Below, in pieces: positions 33,801-44,349 of a DNA stretch of 64,000 bases. The stretch is from Shinisaurus crocodilurus (lineage: Eukaryota > Chordata > Lepidosauria > Squamata > Shinisauridae): contig CM037877.1 in the NCBI GenBank assembly GCA_021292165.1, positions 210,346,715 to 210,410,714 on the forward strand, written 5' to 3'. How positions within the stretch are numbered: the stretch's first letter is position 1; each line of letters starts with the position of its first letter. Made by a program: the position numbers and the translations under genes. The notes below the pieces were generated by a model that made no database searches, was not told the origin of the DNA, and saw only the letters and a list, made by a program, of their open reading frames with translations.

Positions 33801-36800
33801 TTGTTTCCACTGAAACCAAAGGGACTTAAGTACAAATTGCTTATTATGGATCCAACACATTGCATTTTTTACTCCCAGGGATGGGAAGAGGTGCCTGTGG
33901 GATTTTCTATCTCAGATACCGAAACAGCTTGACCAGTAGTTTTTACCCTGTCTTATGAGGCTGCTAATCAGCTGTATCTACTTTCGGTTTCATAGCAGAA
34001 TTGATATCTGAGCACTAAACGAGGAGCGTTTCCTTTCTTGTTTTTCCACTACATAACCTCTAGGTGGCACTGTAGTATAGCAAAGTAGCACAAATACACA
34101 TGAGGAAATCACACTTTCCTTCACTTTCACAATTAAATGCAGCATTTTCCTTGCTCTAAAAAAAGTTGCCGAAAGTGCTGGTTAGACACAGAAGCAAAAC
34201 TGGAGTGTCATGACATTGTCTAAAAAACCTGTAAACAACTATGAGTGGGGAGAATGATGAGTGCAGGATAAATGCCTCATGTAGAAAAGCCCTTAGGTTG
34301 TGCCTGTGGACTTGCTGCTCTGCCTGAGGCAGCAAAATGTCTTGGGCCAGCCCTGGAAATTCACATCATAATAGGCATGTTCTTATAATATGTTACAGGG
34401 AGAGGGAAGAACTCAGCACATAAATGCTGTTTAGGGTGGCATCCCTTCTGTGATGGACATAATGTTTAGTGCCAGTCTATGATCCAGAAATCCACAAAGT
34501 GAAGCATTTTCTGGCAGACAGTTTTGCCTGATAAACTCCTTGGTGCCAGCCAGACTGCTGTTAAAGAAGGCACCAAAGGAGAATCAGCAAAACGGTGGCA
34601 ACACCTGGTTAACCACCCTCAACCCTTGGGATGAAGCTGAATAGAAATCAAACTGAATACATGGAGAGGTTCACACAGTCAGAGGATAGAAGCAAACAGA
34701 AAGGCCTTTCAGAAACAACCATGCATAAACAAAAAAGCAGTCTTGTGGCACCTTAAAGACGTACGGATTTATTGTGGCATAAACTCTCGTGCTAATGCTG
34801 CAATAAATCTATTAGTCTTAACGGTACTACAAGAGGGTTTTGGGGGTGTTGTTTTTTGCTTCTGCTGTAACATGGCTGCCGCTTTGTCATAATAATCTGG
34901 AGTAAACGTTGAAAGGCTAAAAATAAAAGCCACTGGAAGTGTATCACCCAAGTGTTCATTTTATCTTTGAATATCTTCTAGAACGCTGGGAGAATTGCTT
35001 GCAACTGCTCAGAACAAGTATGCATTCTGGACAATGCCATGCCAAGTATAAAGCAAATATTTTATCTCAGAGTGATATGGTTTCATTTCTCTTCCCCTGC
35101 CCCCATGTTTCTTGGGAATTAATTTTTTAAAAAAAAAAATGATTGGCCATTACGTAATTTTCTTCTTTTTAAAATGAAGATGATAAATCTTAATAAAAAT
35201 CAAGAAAGAGTCTCGTGGCACCTTAAAGACTAAGAATAAACTAACACAGCTAGCCTTTGGAACTAAATTAAAAAGACATATTTTTTTAAAATCCCTGCTA
35301 TGTATTGATTTGCTTCAGGGATTAGACTTGCGGAGCTGGGAACAAAAAAACAAAGGGGTTTGAGCAACTGAACAAGAGTCAAAAAATGAAACAGATCATA
35401 CACAGTCAGTTTGTGTGCCAGGGAGCATGGAATTAGGACTGGCCCTACCACAAGTAGAGTGAGGTGGTACCCTCTGGTGGCAGATTTTGGACCGTGAACA
35501 ATGTGTAAGAACATAAGAAGAAGTGTCCTGAATCAGACCAATGGCCTATCTAGCCCAGCATCCTGTTTCCCTCAGTGGCCCACTAGATGCCCATGGGGAG
35601 CCCACAAGGAGGACATGAAGGCAATATCCCTCCCCTGTTATCATTCCCCAGCAACTGGCATTCAGAGGCACGCTGCCTCTGATCCTTGAGTTAGTATACA
35701 GTGTGATCATGACTAGTGCACACATCGATCACCTTATCCTCCATGAATTTGTCTAATCCCTTTTTAAAGCTGTCCAAGTTAGTGGCCATCACCACATCTT
35801 GTGGCAGCAAATTCCATAAGTTAACTATGCACTGTGTGGGGGGAAAAATACTGCCTTTTGTCTGTCCTGAATTCTCCTGCCAATCAGCTTCATTGAATGA
35901 CCCCATGAATCCACATCCTATGTGGAGTCAAGCCCCTTTGAATGACCTGAAGTGGGCCTAATTCTGCACAGGACTGTAGCCTTTGCTTTATCCTCTTTAC
36001 TCACTGGGGGGATGAGGGGCATGTTAGATTTTCTGTCTCATACACTCGCATGAATGAATGAAACCACTGCAGACATCAGTCAGAATTAGCATATTCTTTT
36101 CTTTGAATGGCATCTCTAGAACCATTCCTAGTAAAGCAAAGAAAATCTAAATGGAAGATGCAGGCATGGAGCTTTTCTACACAAGGCTATTAATCACTGT
36201 ATCTACTTTCGGTTTCGTCACAGAATTGAGATCCAAGCTTTACACAAAGAGCTCTTCCTTTCCTGCTTTTCCATTACATATCCTATAGGATGAGCTGTGT
36301 TATTGCAGAATAGCTCAAATACACAAGGAGATACTGTGCCATTTTCCTTGTTCTAAAAAAAAAAGGGAAAGTGCTCTGAAAAAAAGAAGCGAAACTGGAG
36401 GATCATGACATCATCTAAAGAGCCCATAAACAACCGTGAGTAAATAAATAAATACAATAAATGCCTCATATAGAAAAGCTCATGTTTTCAAGCCCACATG
36501 CCTAAACATAAGTAGAGCCCAGCACATCTCAGGGTTTCCTGCTAATTTTAGAGTGACATTATATCTCTAATTCACCATGCACTTTGCTTTGACACTGTGT
36601 AGCCAATACTAGAAAAACTGCACTGGCATAATTATGACCCATTCACAAGTCTTAGAAGCTCCTGTGACATACCTTGGCCATAACACTGAAGTCTAGTTAT
36701 ATGTCTAAGAACTGAGCAATGACTAAATGACAGAACAGGAGTTGGGAGTTTAATGGCAACAATACCACACCTTACTGCTATTATAACAATCAAGCTAAAT

Positions 36801-39800
36801 GGTTTCTCCATGAATTTCCAGTCCAGAACTTGACAGGGTGCCATGCCATCTATAGCCCCCCCCTTCTTTGGTGGGCTTACCTGGTGATGGTGGCGGTGAA
36901 CCAGCCAGCGGTGCTATGCTCAGTGTCACGTGGCTTGGAGCTGACATATTAAGACAAAGTCTATCATTCATAAAGAGCTCACTTGATTGTATGGCCATCC
37001 CCCTTTCTCAATGAACTTTCCTACACAAGGCATTCTTTAGATGACATTGTGGCCCTCCAGTTTCGCTTCTGCTTTTAAACAACACTTTTGGCGCTTTCTT
37101 TAGAGCATGGAAAATGCAGCATTATTTAAAGAAAGTGAACAAAACCACAATTTCCACTCGTGTATTTGTGCTATTCCACTATACCACAGTGCCACCTAGA
37201 GGTTATGTAGTGGGAAAGCAGGAAAGGAAACGCTCTTCATGCTCAGATCTCAATTCTGTGATGAAACTGAAAGCAGATACAGCCAATTAACAGCCTCATG
37301 TAGAAAAGCTCAATAAGAGTTAGTGCAGAGAATACCACTCCATTGGCTTATACAGTAATACCTTGGATTGCAAGTAACTTGGTCTGAGAGCGTTTTGCAA
37401 GACAAGTACATTTTTAAAATAAATTTTAACTTGATAAACAAGCGACATCTTGCAATACAAGTAGTGTAGGGATGTAACCGCTCGCCTCGAGCAGGCGAAG
37501 CAGGCCGAAATCGGCCCCGCTCATGCCCGCCAGAGACTCGCTTTGATATAAGAGTGTTTTGGATTACAAGCACGGTTCCGGAACCAATTATGCTTGCAAT
37601 CCAAGGTATTACTGTATAGAGAAAGGGGAGGGCTTGTAATCACAGAAACTAAAGAGTCTGGAGGAGTGGGGGGGGGGAGGGAATACCATCACTTTCTCCA
37701 TCCAGCCCCTTTTGGTCCCAGCATCCAAGAGGGGAAGCTTGGCCCCATCAGCTGTTCTCTTTGTTCTTCCTGCTGCTTTTGCAACTATCCTCCTTCATTC
37801 CGCTGCCTTGCCACTTCTCTGCCTCTTTTCTTATGCTTCACTCTTGATGCATCAGTGGCTGCACATCAGAAGTCCCCAGTGTCCGCATTTGAGAAGCCAT
37901 GCTCTAAAAGGAGCTTGCGGCAGGCGGAACACAGACAGAGCTCTCTGTGTATTCAGGGATTCCATACAGGCACTGAATTTGGTACTGAGGCTGCTTCCAG
38001 GCAGGCAACTCCTCGTGCCACTAATAAATGTTGTTCCACTGGAAGCTACAAGTGGAATTACAATTGACTTGCCATGCTACTTGGTGCATCGCTCTTTTTC
38101 TGTGTGAACATCTGTCAGCACCAGCTGGGCTTTGAACGCAATAGTGATCCATAACCGGTACCTCAGTCCCTAATACCTGAACTTTTGGGACACCTCCCCC
38201 AAACCCAAAGTGTTTAGCATTTGATTTCGATCAGAAGTCTTTAACTGAAGAAGAAAAAACACCAATGTTGCTAAAATGGCACCGACGGAAAAGGTAAAAG
38301 TGAAAGTATGCTGAGTGACAATAGGTTCACCTCCCTGAGACGTCACTGTGCGCATGTCAAAACCTCGCCCCTTTTAAAAGATGGAGGAGTAGTGTTAAAG
38401 TTGTCTACACTTATGGGCACTGCACTTCATCTTTTGCTTCTAAATAAAAAGTCGGACTTTCTGCAGCCTGTGAAAAGACGGAAGAACCACAGTGAAAATA
38501 GAGGAGGGCAATGGTTGGATGATGGCATTGTGCTTATGCCCCGTAAAAAGTAAGTGAACAAAGTAGGGCAATTCCACACTAAATGCTTAATGTGGAAGCA
38601 CCCTGAGTTGAGAACTACTCCTCCTCTTCTTCCTCCTCCTCCTTCCATCTTATCCCTATGCCTAGAAATAAAAGTGTTTGGGCAAAGCCTAGTGAAACAG
38701 CAGAAGCGGGGGGAAAGGGTATAAGCCAGATATCCAGTTGTTGGAGGCATGGCCTGAGTAAGCTGCATAACTTTTTGCCTGTCCTCATGACTACCAGAAG
38801 CAGAACGAGGGCTGAGATGGACGTTTCTTCCAGGATTGGGGGTGGGGGGCTTCTCCCCATCTTTCAGGCCTACCGACTGCCAGAAGAAGCAACTGATCAG
38901 CACTCTGTACAGCAGGATGAAGTAGCGGGGAGCTGGCTTTGTGACTGATACAAGAACCAACCACTGAGCACTCTGCATAGGCAGCTTCTCCTGGAAACAA
39001 GAAGTGGCTGCTCCTGGGTTCGAGTCACTTTGAAAGTTTGAACATCTGTCCTCATAACAGCAGTCTTCCTCTTCAAGGTATGTACAGTGGTCTCAGACCT
39101 AATTCTCTATTTGCAAAATAAGAAAATACACACAAACGTGCTTCTTTTGCATAATAAATGCAGGCCACAGGATCCAGCGGGTTTTTTTGGTGCAGAACTT
39201 TAGTTCCCTAGCTGCTGAGTACCAATTTCCTTTTTTATTAGGAAAAACACCCTGGTATATAAAGAGTGTAAATGGAAAACAAATGTGGCACAGGTGGCAG
39301 CCTGTAGGCTCTCATCCTAGAATACCTGTATTCAAGTACTACCTTATGTACTCGTTGAGCAGTGTTGGGCAAATCACTATCACATCCTTAGTTTCCTATA
39401 AAATGGAGATTATAACGATTTACTTCACAGGAGTGCAAGAATGGAAAAAGTTATTCTTGAGCACTCTGCACACTACAAGTGTAACAACAACAACAACAAT
39501 TATTTAAAAAATGGAAAACAAACAAACTTGTGCACAACAAATTTTGGGAACAAAACACACTGGATGGGAAAGACATATCTGTGGGTGCCAACCGTGCCTG
39601 CCCTTTAGTCCTAAAATATGGGAGAGCGCCAGACACAAAAACATTATTTTCTTCCATCTTTACAATAAATGCAGCCCATGGACTTCTGTAGAAAAACTGA
39701 CCTGGAGGCCCAGCTGCAGATCTAACAGTTCTAATCCCTGGGAAAACCAGAGAATGCATTGTGTTATGGGCATGGTAGGGGGAGGGGGTAGCGGGCAACT

Positions 39801-42685
39801 TCCTAAACTTGTTTAGGAAGGAGGGGGAGTGGGAGGGTTAGGTTAATGACCAGTCATATGCATAATGGGAGGAGGAAGAGGCTCGAGGCCCATTCTTACC
39901 CAGCACATAGATCTTTGTGCCCCGCAGGAAGGAGGTGGCAGCATACCTGGGCGTGGGCATGGTTGCCAGTGACACCCAAATGTCCTTTAGCATGTCATAA
40001 TGCTGCATATAGTTGTGAGGGCGCAAGTCCACTCCCATGCCACCTGCTGCATAGATTCTGTAGTCTGGAAAGGACAGCAAGAGAGAGGAGACAAAAAGAG
40101 CAAACATGAAACTGGCATCTAATTTATCTCTGATTTATCTCAGCAGCACATGAATGAGGAGCTATGTATGAGGAACTAACTGCACATTAGATGCGCATAC
40201 ATATTAAGAGCCCCAGTGCCATTAAAAATATATATATTAAAAAAATCAAAGCCACTTGAGAAGGGAAAAAATTGGTGTGGAGAAACAACCCATGTTTTTC
40301 TGTTGTAAAGAACACTCAAAGCAGCTTAAAACAAATTAAAGAGCAATAAAAGTTTCTACCAAAATATACACAATACTAAAAGCAGGCATTAAAACAGCAG
40401 AGTGCAGCAAATTAACAGATTTAAAACCCACATGTTAAAAGAAAGGTGAATTTTAAAAGTCTTTCATAGATGCATGAAAACAAGTAGAGAGAGGGCCTGG
40501 GAAGGTCTCCGGGGTGTGTGTGGTATTCCACAATCTTGGCATCACCACTGTCAAGGCCCTGTCTCATGTACCTGCCCATCGCATCTCACGTAAGTGTGAG
40601 ATCTTAAATGGCAGACAAGCTCCTGTGAGAGCAGACAGTCCCAATGGAAAAGAAAAACGCCAGTGGAAGCTCTCCTTCTAGTTCAAAGAACAGACATGCT
40701 CCCCTGATCAGGATTCGGGACCATAATGGGGGGCAATGGGTTACAGCCCCCTCCCCCACCAGGACCCTGACCTGGATAGCCCCCCATGAATGGTGTCAAC
40801 GTTCAGGTTGTTCCTAAGCTACCCCAGCTCCAAGCTGTTTAAATACTAAAATAAACATGGCATCCATGAAGTCATAGAGCTGGAAGGGTTCCATTGATCA
40901 TCTAGCCCAGCCTTCCCCAACCTGGGGCCCTCCAGATGTTTCAGACTACAACTCTCATCATCCCCAGCTAGCATGGACATTGCCGACTGGGGTTGATGGG
41001 AGTTGCAAACTGACACATTTGGAGGGCCCTAGGTTGGGGAAGGCTGATGTAGCCCAACCCCAGCTTTAAGGTAGGAACTTCCACACAGTAATCCTGCTAT
41101 GGTTTTATCTACAATCATTGTCCAGAGAATAGGGTTCCACAAACATAGAGCAGCAATGAACAATGTGCATCTGCTGAGCTTAGCTAAATTCCAATTGATG
41201 CTTCTCTCCTAAGCCATCCCCCCCCCCCCTTCCCAGAGCACCACTTTAGGCAGTCAAGAGCTTGCTTGGGTGATGTGAGGCTTCTGACTCTCTCTTTCCT
41301 AACAACAGCCCATCACGTTGCATCTGAAATGGTTCAGGGTTTCAAAAGCAGCTTGTCAAGTAAGGCACAGAGATGCTTTCTTGCAATCGCAAGATGGGGA
41401 GTCCAGTCCTCTACTGTACACATTACAGCTTTCTCATCAACGACCTTAGCTTTCACATTCCATTGTCACCTCAATGGAATACACCTAAAAACAGTCCGTG
41501 GGAACACCATTGTCATTGCAGATGGCAAAGACCTGCCCGCCACTCCAGAATCACCGCTCTGGAAAGGTGGTACCTTTCACCATTCCGGAATCTGCCCCAG
41601 AAAGACCTGCCCGCCACTCCAGAATCACCACTCTGGAAAGGTGGTACCTTTCACCATTCCGGAATCTGCCCCAGAAAGGCCTGCTCGCCACTCCAGAATC
41701 ACTGCTCCGGAAAGGTTGTACCTTTCACTGCTCCGGAATCTGTTTAGATGTGGAGCAGTATGTAAATATTGTAAATAAAATACAAATAAATAAATTCCTT
41801 GCACCCTGCTCTGGAAAAGCTCTTCAAACTGTCTCATGCCCCAGAAAGCACTGATTTATTTATCCTTCAAGGACTACAGAAGCAGTTCTGCAAAACAGAA
41901 AAACAAACAGACAGTCCTAAATTTGGCAGGAATACAGAACATGCCTGGCTGTTGTTTTTTTGCAAGCGAAGCGGAGGTCAGAGAAACAGATGGTGTGCTC
42001 CAATTACAAAACAGACTTCACAGCCTGTTCTAGGCCAGGCTGTTGAAAATCACCTGACCTCACCCAGAGCAATTTAAAGAAAGTCATTCCAACTACTCAG
42101 GTACAAGGGTCAAAGGCATGTGGCCAAAGCTGGTCAATAGCTCCCCTGCTGACAAGACCTGTCTCTGATTAAGAAGAAATTGACTCAGCCCTACCAAAGA
42201 AATGACTTAGAAGAAATACACTGGGCCAGGGGGTGGGCGTGGGCGTGGGCATTCCTAAAAGTCAGTGTTATTGTGTCACCAGCTCCTTCAGTAAAAGGAT
42301 CCCTCTTGCCTTTCACAGTCACAGAGATCCCCATCGAGGCTTCCCTCAAGGAGCTTCTTTTCTTCCACTTGCCCTCGTCTATGTTGTACATCTCCACAAT
42401 CTTCAAGGGCATCTGATTGGCTCCGACGCCTCCAATCACCATTATTCTCTTGCCCAGCGTGGCCACAGCTACGCCAGCCCTGGCGGTAGGCATGGGAGGG
42501 AGAGAATTCCATTGATTAGCTTCAGGGGAATACACCTCAAAACAGTCCATGGGAATGCCATTGTCATCGCAACCCCCGATGGCAAAGACCTGCCCGCCAG
42601 CCTCCACCAGAGAGCAATAGACCCTCGGGCTGGACAGAGGTGCAAGCGTTTTCCACTGAAAGTCCTTGATGCTTGGCACTTCCAT
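27647..42685 (-). CDS. KLHDC8A: KLHDC8A, kelch domain containing protein 8A (five coding exons, one frameshift)
   Basis: The exons join in phase 42685-42310, 40064-39900, 31191-30976, 29794-29694 and 27840-27647. They give 350 residues once one missing base in the fourth is allowed for. The protein is a kelch-repeat beta-propeller from end to end, with repeated GG pairs (FAIGGCDDNG, RIMVIGGVG, RIYAAGGMG, NIFSLGGLRQG, IIIAGGLG, LLAVGGVNQG) and no BTB domain. It starts MEVPSIKDFQW and ends DAVEALCVSDS, closely matching vertebrate KLHDC8A rather than KLHDC8B as I recall them. The molecular role is poorly defined; in humans the gene has been linked to glioma growth. Introns are 2.2, 8.7, 1.2 and 1.9 kb. 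The first has a GC-AG boundary. The ATG has a strong context (G at -3 and +4). Confidence 0.93.
27850..27893. repeat. (GA)22 microsatellite at the 3' splice site of the last KLHDC8A exon
   Basis: Twenty-two GA units on the plus strand read as (CT)n on the gene strand and end eight bases before the AG acceptor, in the position of the polypyrimidine tract. Confidence 0.93.
28690..29407 (-). mobile_element. hAT-like element, second copy, split by a MITE
   Basis: The minus strand matches 23870-24163 in the same order: aggagaggcatttcaa, ccagtggtgggtg, ctctttcag and caaattccatt are shared. A different element occupies 28848-29184. It lies in KLHDC8A intron 4. Confidence 0.6.
28848..29184. mobile_element. 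MITE family B, copy 1
   Basis: Starts gggctttcctacacgattgc, ends gcctcatgtagaaatgctc. The interior shows tatctactttcagtttcgt and acataatctctaggtggagc, shared with the copies at 33950, 36169 and 37014. Confidence 0.7.
29694..29794 (-). CDS. KLHDC8A: KLHDC8A coding exon 4, with a one-base deletion
   Basis: Acceptor TTTTCAG, donor GTGAGG. The exon starts in the expected phase (GGWTKIERS) and finishes in the expected phase (KKRRADFVAGYLKGRIIIAGGL), but the two parts are one base out of register. Read literally, a TGA occurs at 29762-29760. The exon is 101 bases where 102 are needed. The lesion is between about 29772 and 29763, in a TCATCTTTC stretch. Confidence 0.88.
30976..31191 (-). CDS. KLHDC8A: KLHDC8A coding exon 3
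   Basis: Acceptor ATCCTAG, donor GTATGT. The 216 bases encode GGRQSKYAVNAFEVFD to VDIFDIEQ, ending in phase 1. A hAT MITE sits 48 bp upstream of the acceptor in intron 2. Confidence 0.95.
31240..31374. mobile_element. hAT-type MITE next to KLHDC8A exon 3
   Basis: Ends cagggctctccaacctt and aaggttggagagccctg are exact inverted partners. The 8-bp flank gtctacag is exact (31232-31239 and 31375-31382). Confidence 0.93.
31490..31690 (-). mobile_element. L2-type LINE 3' tail fragment
   Basis: The A-rich plus strand with ttatttctaggctacc followed by cccaaggtagtgtacgag and aaaacttaataaaaac resembles the tails at 40250 and 53462. Confidence 0.5.
31729..31832. repeat. Palindromic MITE with gcaatcctatgcatg ends
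   Basis: The arms pair over about 45 bases: tatgcatgtttagacag with ctgtctaaacatgcata, and ggcctacaac with gttgtaggcc. The flanks tttattta and tttatttg match at 7 of 8, but the sequence is low complexity. Confidence 0.65.
31835..33436. other. KLHDC8A intron 2, unassigned
   Basis: No exon was recognised. A short piece at 33030-33130 (ggtcggattaggcccatggg) resembles the hAT-like element at 23178-24163. Confidence 0.4.
33443..33568. mobile_element. hAT-type MITE, diverged
   Basis: Ends cagcctttcccagtc and ggttggggaaggctg, with the usual centre (actacaactcccagcatt, tgatgggagttgaagtc). Flanks tcccataa and ctccgtaa are a degraded duplication. Confidence 0.65.
33950..34292. mobile_element. MITE family B, copy 2
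   Basis: Shares gctgtatctactttcggttt, the acataacctctaggtggc block and the right end gcctcatgtagaaaagccc with the other copies. The left end is poorly preserved. Confidence 0.6.
34725..34820. repeat. Dispersed repeat with ttgtggcaccttaaagac
   Basis: This motif and the following tttattgtggcataa are shared with 35205-35265, 62440-62530 and, reversed, 51080-51165. Confidence 0.55.
35505..35930 (-). mobile_element. CR1/L3-like LINE 3' fragment
   Basis: The minus-strand translation has CIVNLWNLLPQDVVMATN and LDSFKKGLDKFME, corresponding to the RT C-terminus of CR1-group elements. The plus strand begins agaacataagaagaag and then gaatcagaccaatggcc. Confidence 0.65.
36169..36481. mobile_element. 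MITE family B, copy 3
   Basis: Starts gagcttttctacacaaggc and ends gcctcatatagaaaagctc, an inverted pair. The flanking trinucleotide atg is the same on both sides. Confidence 0.75.
37014..37311. mobile_element. MITE family B, copy 4 (reverse)
   Basis: Starts gaactttcctacacaaggc and ends gcctcatgtagaaaagctc. The interior is in opposite orientation to the copy at 36169. The flanking aat is repeated on both sides. Confidence 0.75.
37353..37614. mobile_element. Tc1/mariner-type MITE
   Basis: Ends cagtaataccttggattgca and tgcaatccaaggtattactg are exact 20-base inverted partners, with TA on each side. The centre contains a GC-rich insert shared with 54265-54355. Confidence 0.9.
37630..39830. other. 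KLHDC8A intron 2, unassigned
   Basis: No conserved exon was seen in either strand. Confidence 0.4.
39900..40064 (-). CDS. KLHDC8A: KLHDC8A coding exon 2
   Basis: Acceptor CTTTCCAG, donor GTAAGA. The 165 bases complete the split Asp codon (residue 126) and continue YRIYAAGGMGVDLRPHN to GTKIYVLG, ending in phase 1. Confidence 0.95.
40250..40640 (-). mobile_element. L2-type LINE 3' region
   Basis: The plus strand has aaagcagcttaaaac and A-rich text, then gagggcctgggaaggtctcc and tattccacaatcttggcatc, the layout of L2 tails elsewhere in the window. It lies in intron 1. Confidence 0.55.
40908..41046. mobile_element. hAT-type MITE
   Basis: Ends cagccttccccaacct and aggttggggaaggctg are exact inverted partners. 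Flanks atctagcc (40900-40907) and atgtagcc (41047-41054) match at 7 of 8. Confidence 0.88.
41476..41541. repeat. Partial duplicate of KLHDC8A coding exon 1 in intron 1
   Basis: The segment matches 42527-42598 in the same orientation, with five or six substitutions and a 6-base gap. Shared runs include ggaatacacct, ccattgtcat and gatggcaaagacctgcccgc. It has no splice sites of its own that I can see. Confidence 0.88.
41527..41747. repeat. Minisatellite, three 74-bp units
   Basis: Units start at 41527, 41601 and 41675. Each begins aaagacctgcccgcc or a close variant (the exon-derived end of the duplicate) and continues through actccagaatcac and gtacctttcac to ccggaatctg. Confidence 0.93.
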
Positions 42686-42725
42686 CTCGGGGACCAGGCG
42701 GCATCTGCTAGGCAGCCCGCTTATT
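42310..42725 (-). CDS. KLHDC8A: KLHDC8A exon with start codon (coding exon 1)
   Basis: The acceptor reads TTTCGTTGCAG ending at 42726, followed by 40 bases of 5' UTR. ATG is at 42685-42683. Residues 1-125 plus one base are encoded. The open frame continues upstream through the acceptor, but family comparison places the start at MEVPS. The exon ends ...GTGAAAG at 42310 and the intron begins GCAAGA. Because an acceptor precedes the ATG, at least one noncoding exon must lie upstream; I could not place it. Confidence 0.93.
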
Positions 42726-44090
42726 CTGCAACGAAACAAAACACAGAGTGAACCATCTCAATCACACACAGAAAACCAAATTGGAAATCGAGATTCCAAG
42801 TAGGCAGAGACTAGAGCTTGACAAGCAACACATCCCTGTTCCCACAGCCACCAAAGAATGATGTCCTGTCTGCTCCATAGACACACAAAGCAGAGGTTGT
42901 ACCTTTCACGGAGTCTCCGTTAATCCTCCATTTCTGCATCTGCTGGGTCCTGATCCTAAATCATCATCACAAAACAAACAGGTTGGGTTCACGCCTTTGT
43001 TTCTGCTTCCTAAACGTGGTGATATTCAGACACAGCACAGGCTCCCCTGCTCCAAAAGCTTTCCTCCTGTGAACTTTCTTTCTCTCAAAGGCCTCTCTTG
43101 CAAGATCCCTCTGTCGGTCTAGTCTGCCTTCCGTGTCTTCCTGGACCGGCTACAGACACATCTCTCCCCTCCCCCTTAACCTGACTCTGCCTTACGCAGC
43201 AGAATGCCGAGCTGTAAGCGCGCTAGAGAACAGCCCATTAGTTAGGACACAGTCAGAGTCACAAGCTCCTATCGCAAGCCAAGGGATTATTTTTGCTCTC
43301 TTGCTCTGAACAGCTGACAAGTATGTAGATGAGATGAATAAATGTTGGAAAATGGAGAGCTGTGTGTGTACAGAGAGAGGCAGCTGCTGCTGCAAACCCC
43401 CCACCTGGGCACAAGCAGACACAGACAGAAACCCAAGGCTTCGTCACCGAATGGTTTTGAAAGAAACTGAGGTTGCCCTGAAGAAGTAAATGTGCTTTTA
43501 TTTGCTTCTCTGCCCTCCTATACGTACTGTAGGAGTCACAAAGTCCTAATTTAAATGTTACCGCACAAAGGAAAGGTCTTACAAATATAGTGCCTGCACA
43601 AGGGAAAAGCCAAGGGGAAAGGTCTTACATATGTAACGCTGTACAATGTAAAAGCTCTTTACTGTGTGATGTTCCCCAATGCATGGAGCATCTGCTCGCC
43701 CACACTGCCACCAGGAACACGCAGTGCTGGAGGGCAGATGCTATATGCACCGGGGCTGCGCAAGGGTAACTGCATCTCAACATTACGCTCCCCATGTGCA
43801 ACATCAGTGTGAGTACAAGTTTTCCTGCGCCTGCGGCCTACGTGTAGAGAAAGTAATATTTACGTTGGGCCTAAGTGCAGTTGGGGCAGCTGGAGAATTT
43901 CTGGTGCTCACTGACAACTGGCCCATCCACAAATGATTCAGCAAGGGGGGGGGGAGGAGAGAGGGAATGGTTCGAGTTGGTTGCATTAGGACCCAGAGAG
44001 CAGGCAGGCATGCTTAGAACCACTGTAAGCTTCCCGTCTCTCCTTCTGAACTTGCAGTAAAGGGCCAGTGAGAGAAGAGGTGTAGCTTTC
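42726..44090. other. Region upstream of the KLHDC8A ATG exon
   Basis: The gene's promoter and noncoding first exon should lie in or beyond this stretch. No CpG-rich core or donor could be assigned by eye. No repeats were recognised. Confidence 0.35.
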
Positions 44091-44098
44091 AGTTAGAA

Positions 44099-44177
44099 TA
44101 GTGTTCTCCAACCTGGCTGGGGCATGCTGGGAGTTGTAGGCCAAAAACATCTGGGGACCCAAGGTTGGAGAACACTG
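44099..44177. mobile_element. hAT-type MITE, 79 bp
   Basis: Starts tagtgttctccaacct and ends aggttggagaacactg. The flank agttagaa is exact at 44091-44098 and 44178-44185. Confidence 0.88.
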
Positions 44178-44349
44178 AGTTAGAATATGAAGGTTAGACT
44201 GGAGAAGGTGATGAAGCCCTTGGGCACTATCTTCCTGTGACCCCAAACACTTTTTGAGAAGCCTGCCTTGTAGAAAATAGGATGGCCACTTGTGCACACA
44301 GCTAAAACAAAGAGGAAATGCATCACCAAAAAAAAAAAAAAAAAAAAAG

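Noticed and set aside
41266..41778. A 170-codon plus-strand open frame with three internal repeats
   Set aside because: It reads across the exon-derived duplicate and the 74-bp minisatellite on the strand opposite to KLHDC8A. Its repeats simply reflect the minisatellite, whose unit length differs from a multiple of three, and no domain is present.
42233..42751. A 172-codon plus-strand frame
   Set aside because: It is antisense to KLHDC8A coding exon 1 and extends across its splice acceptor.
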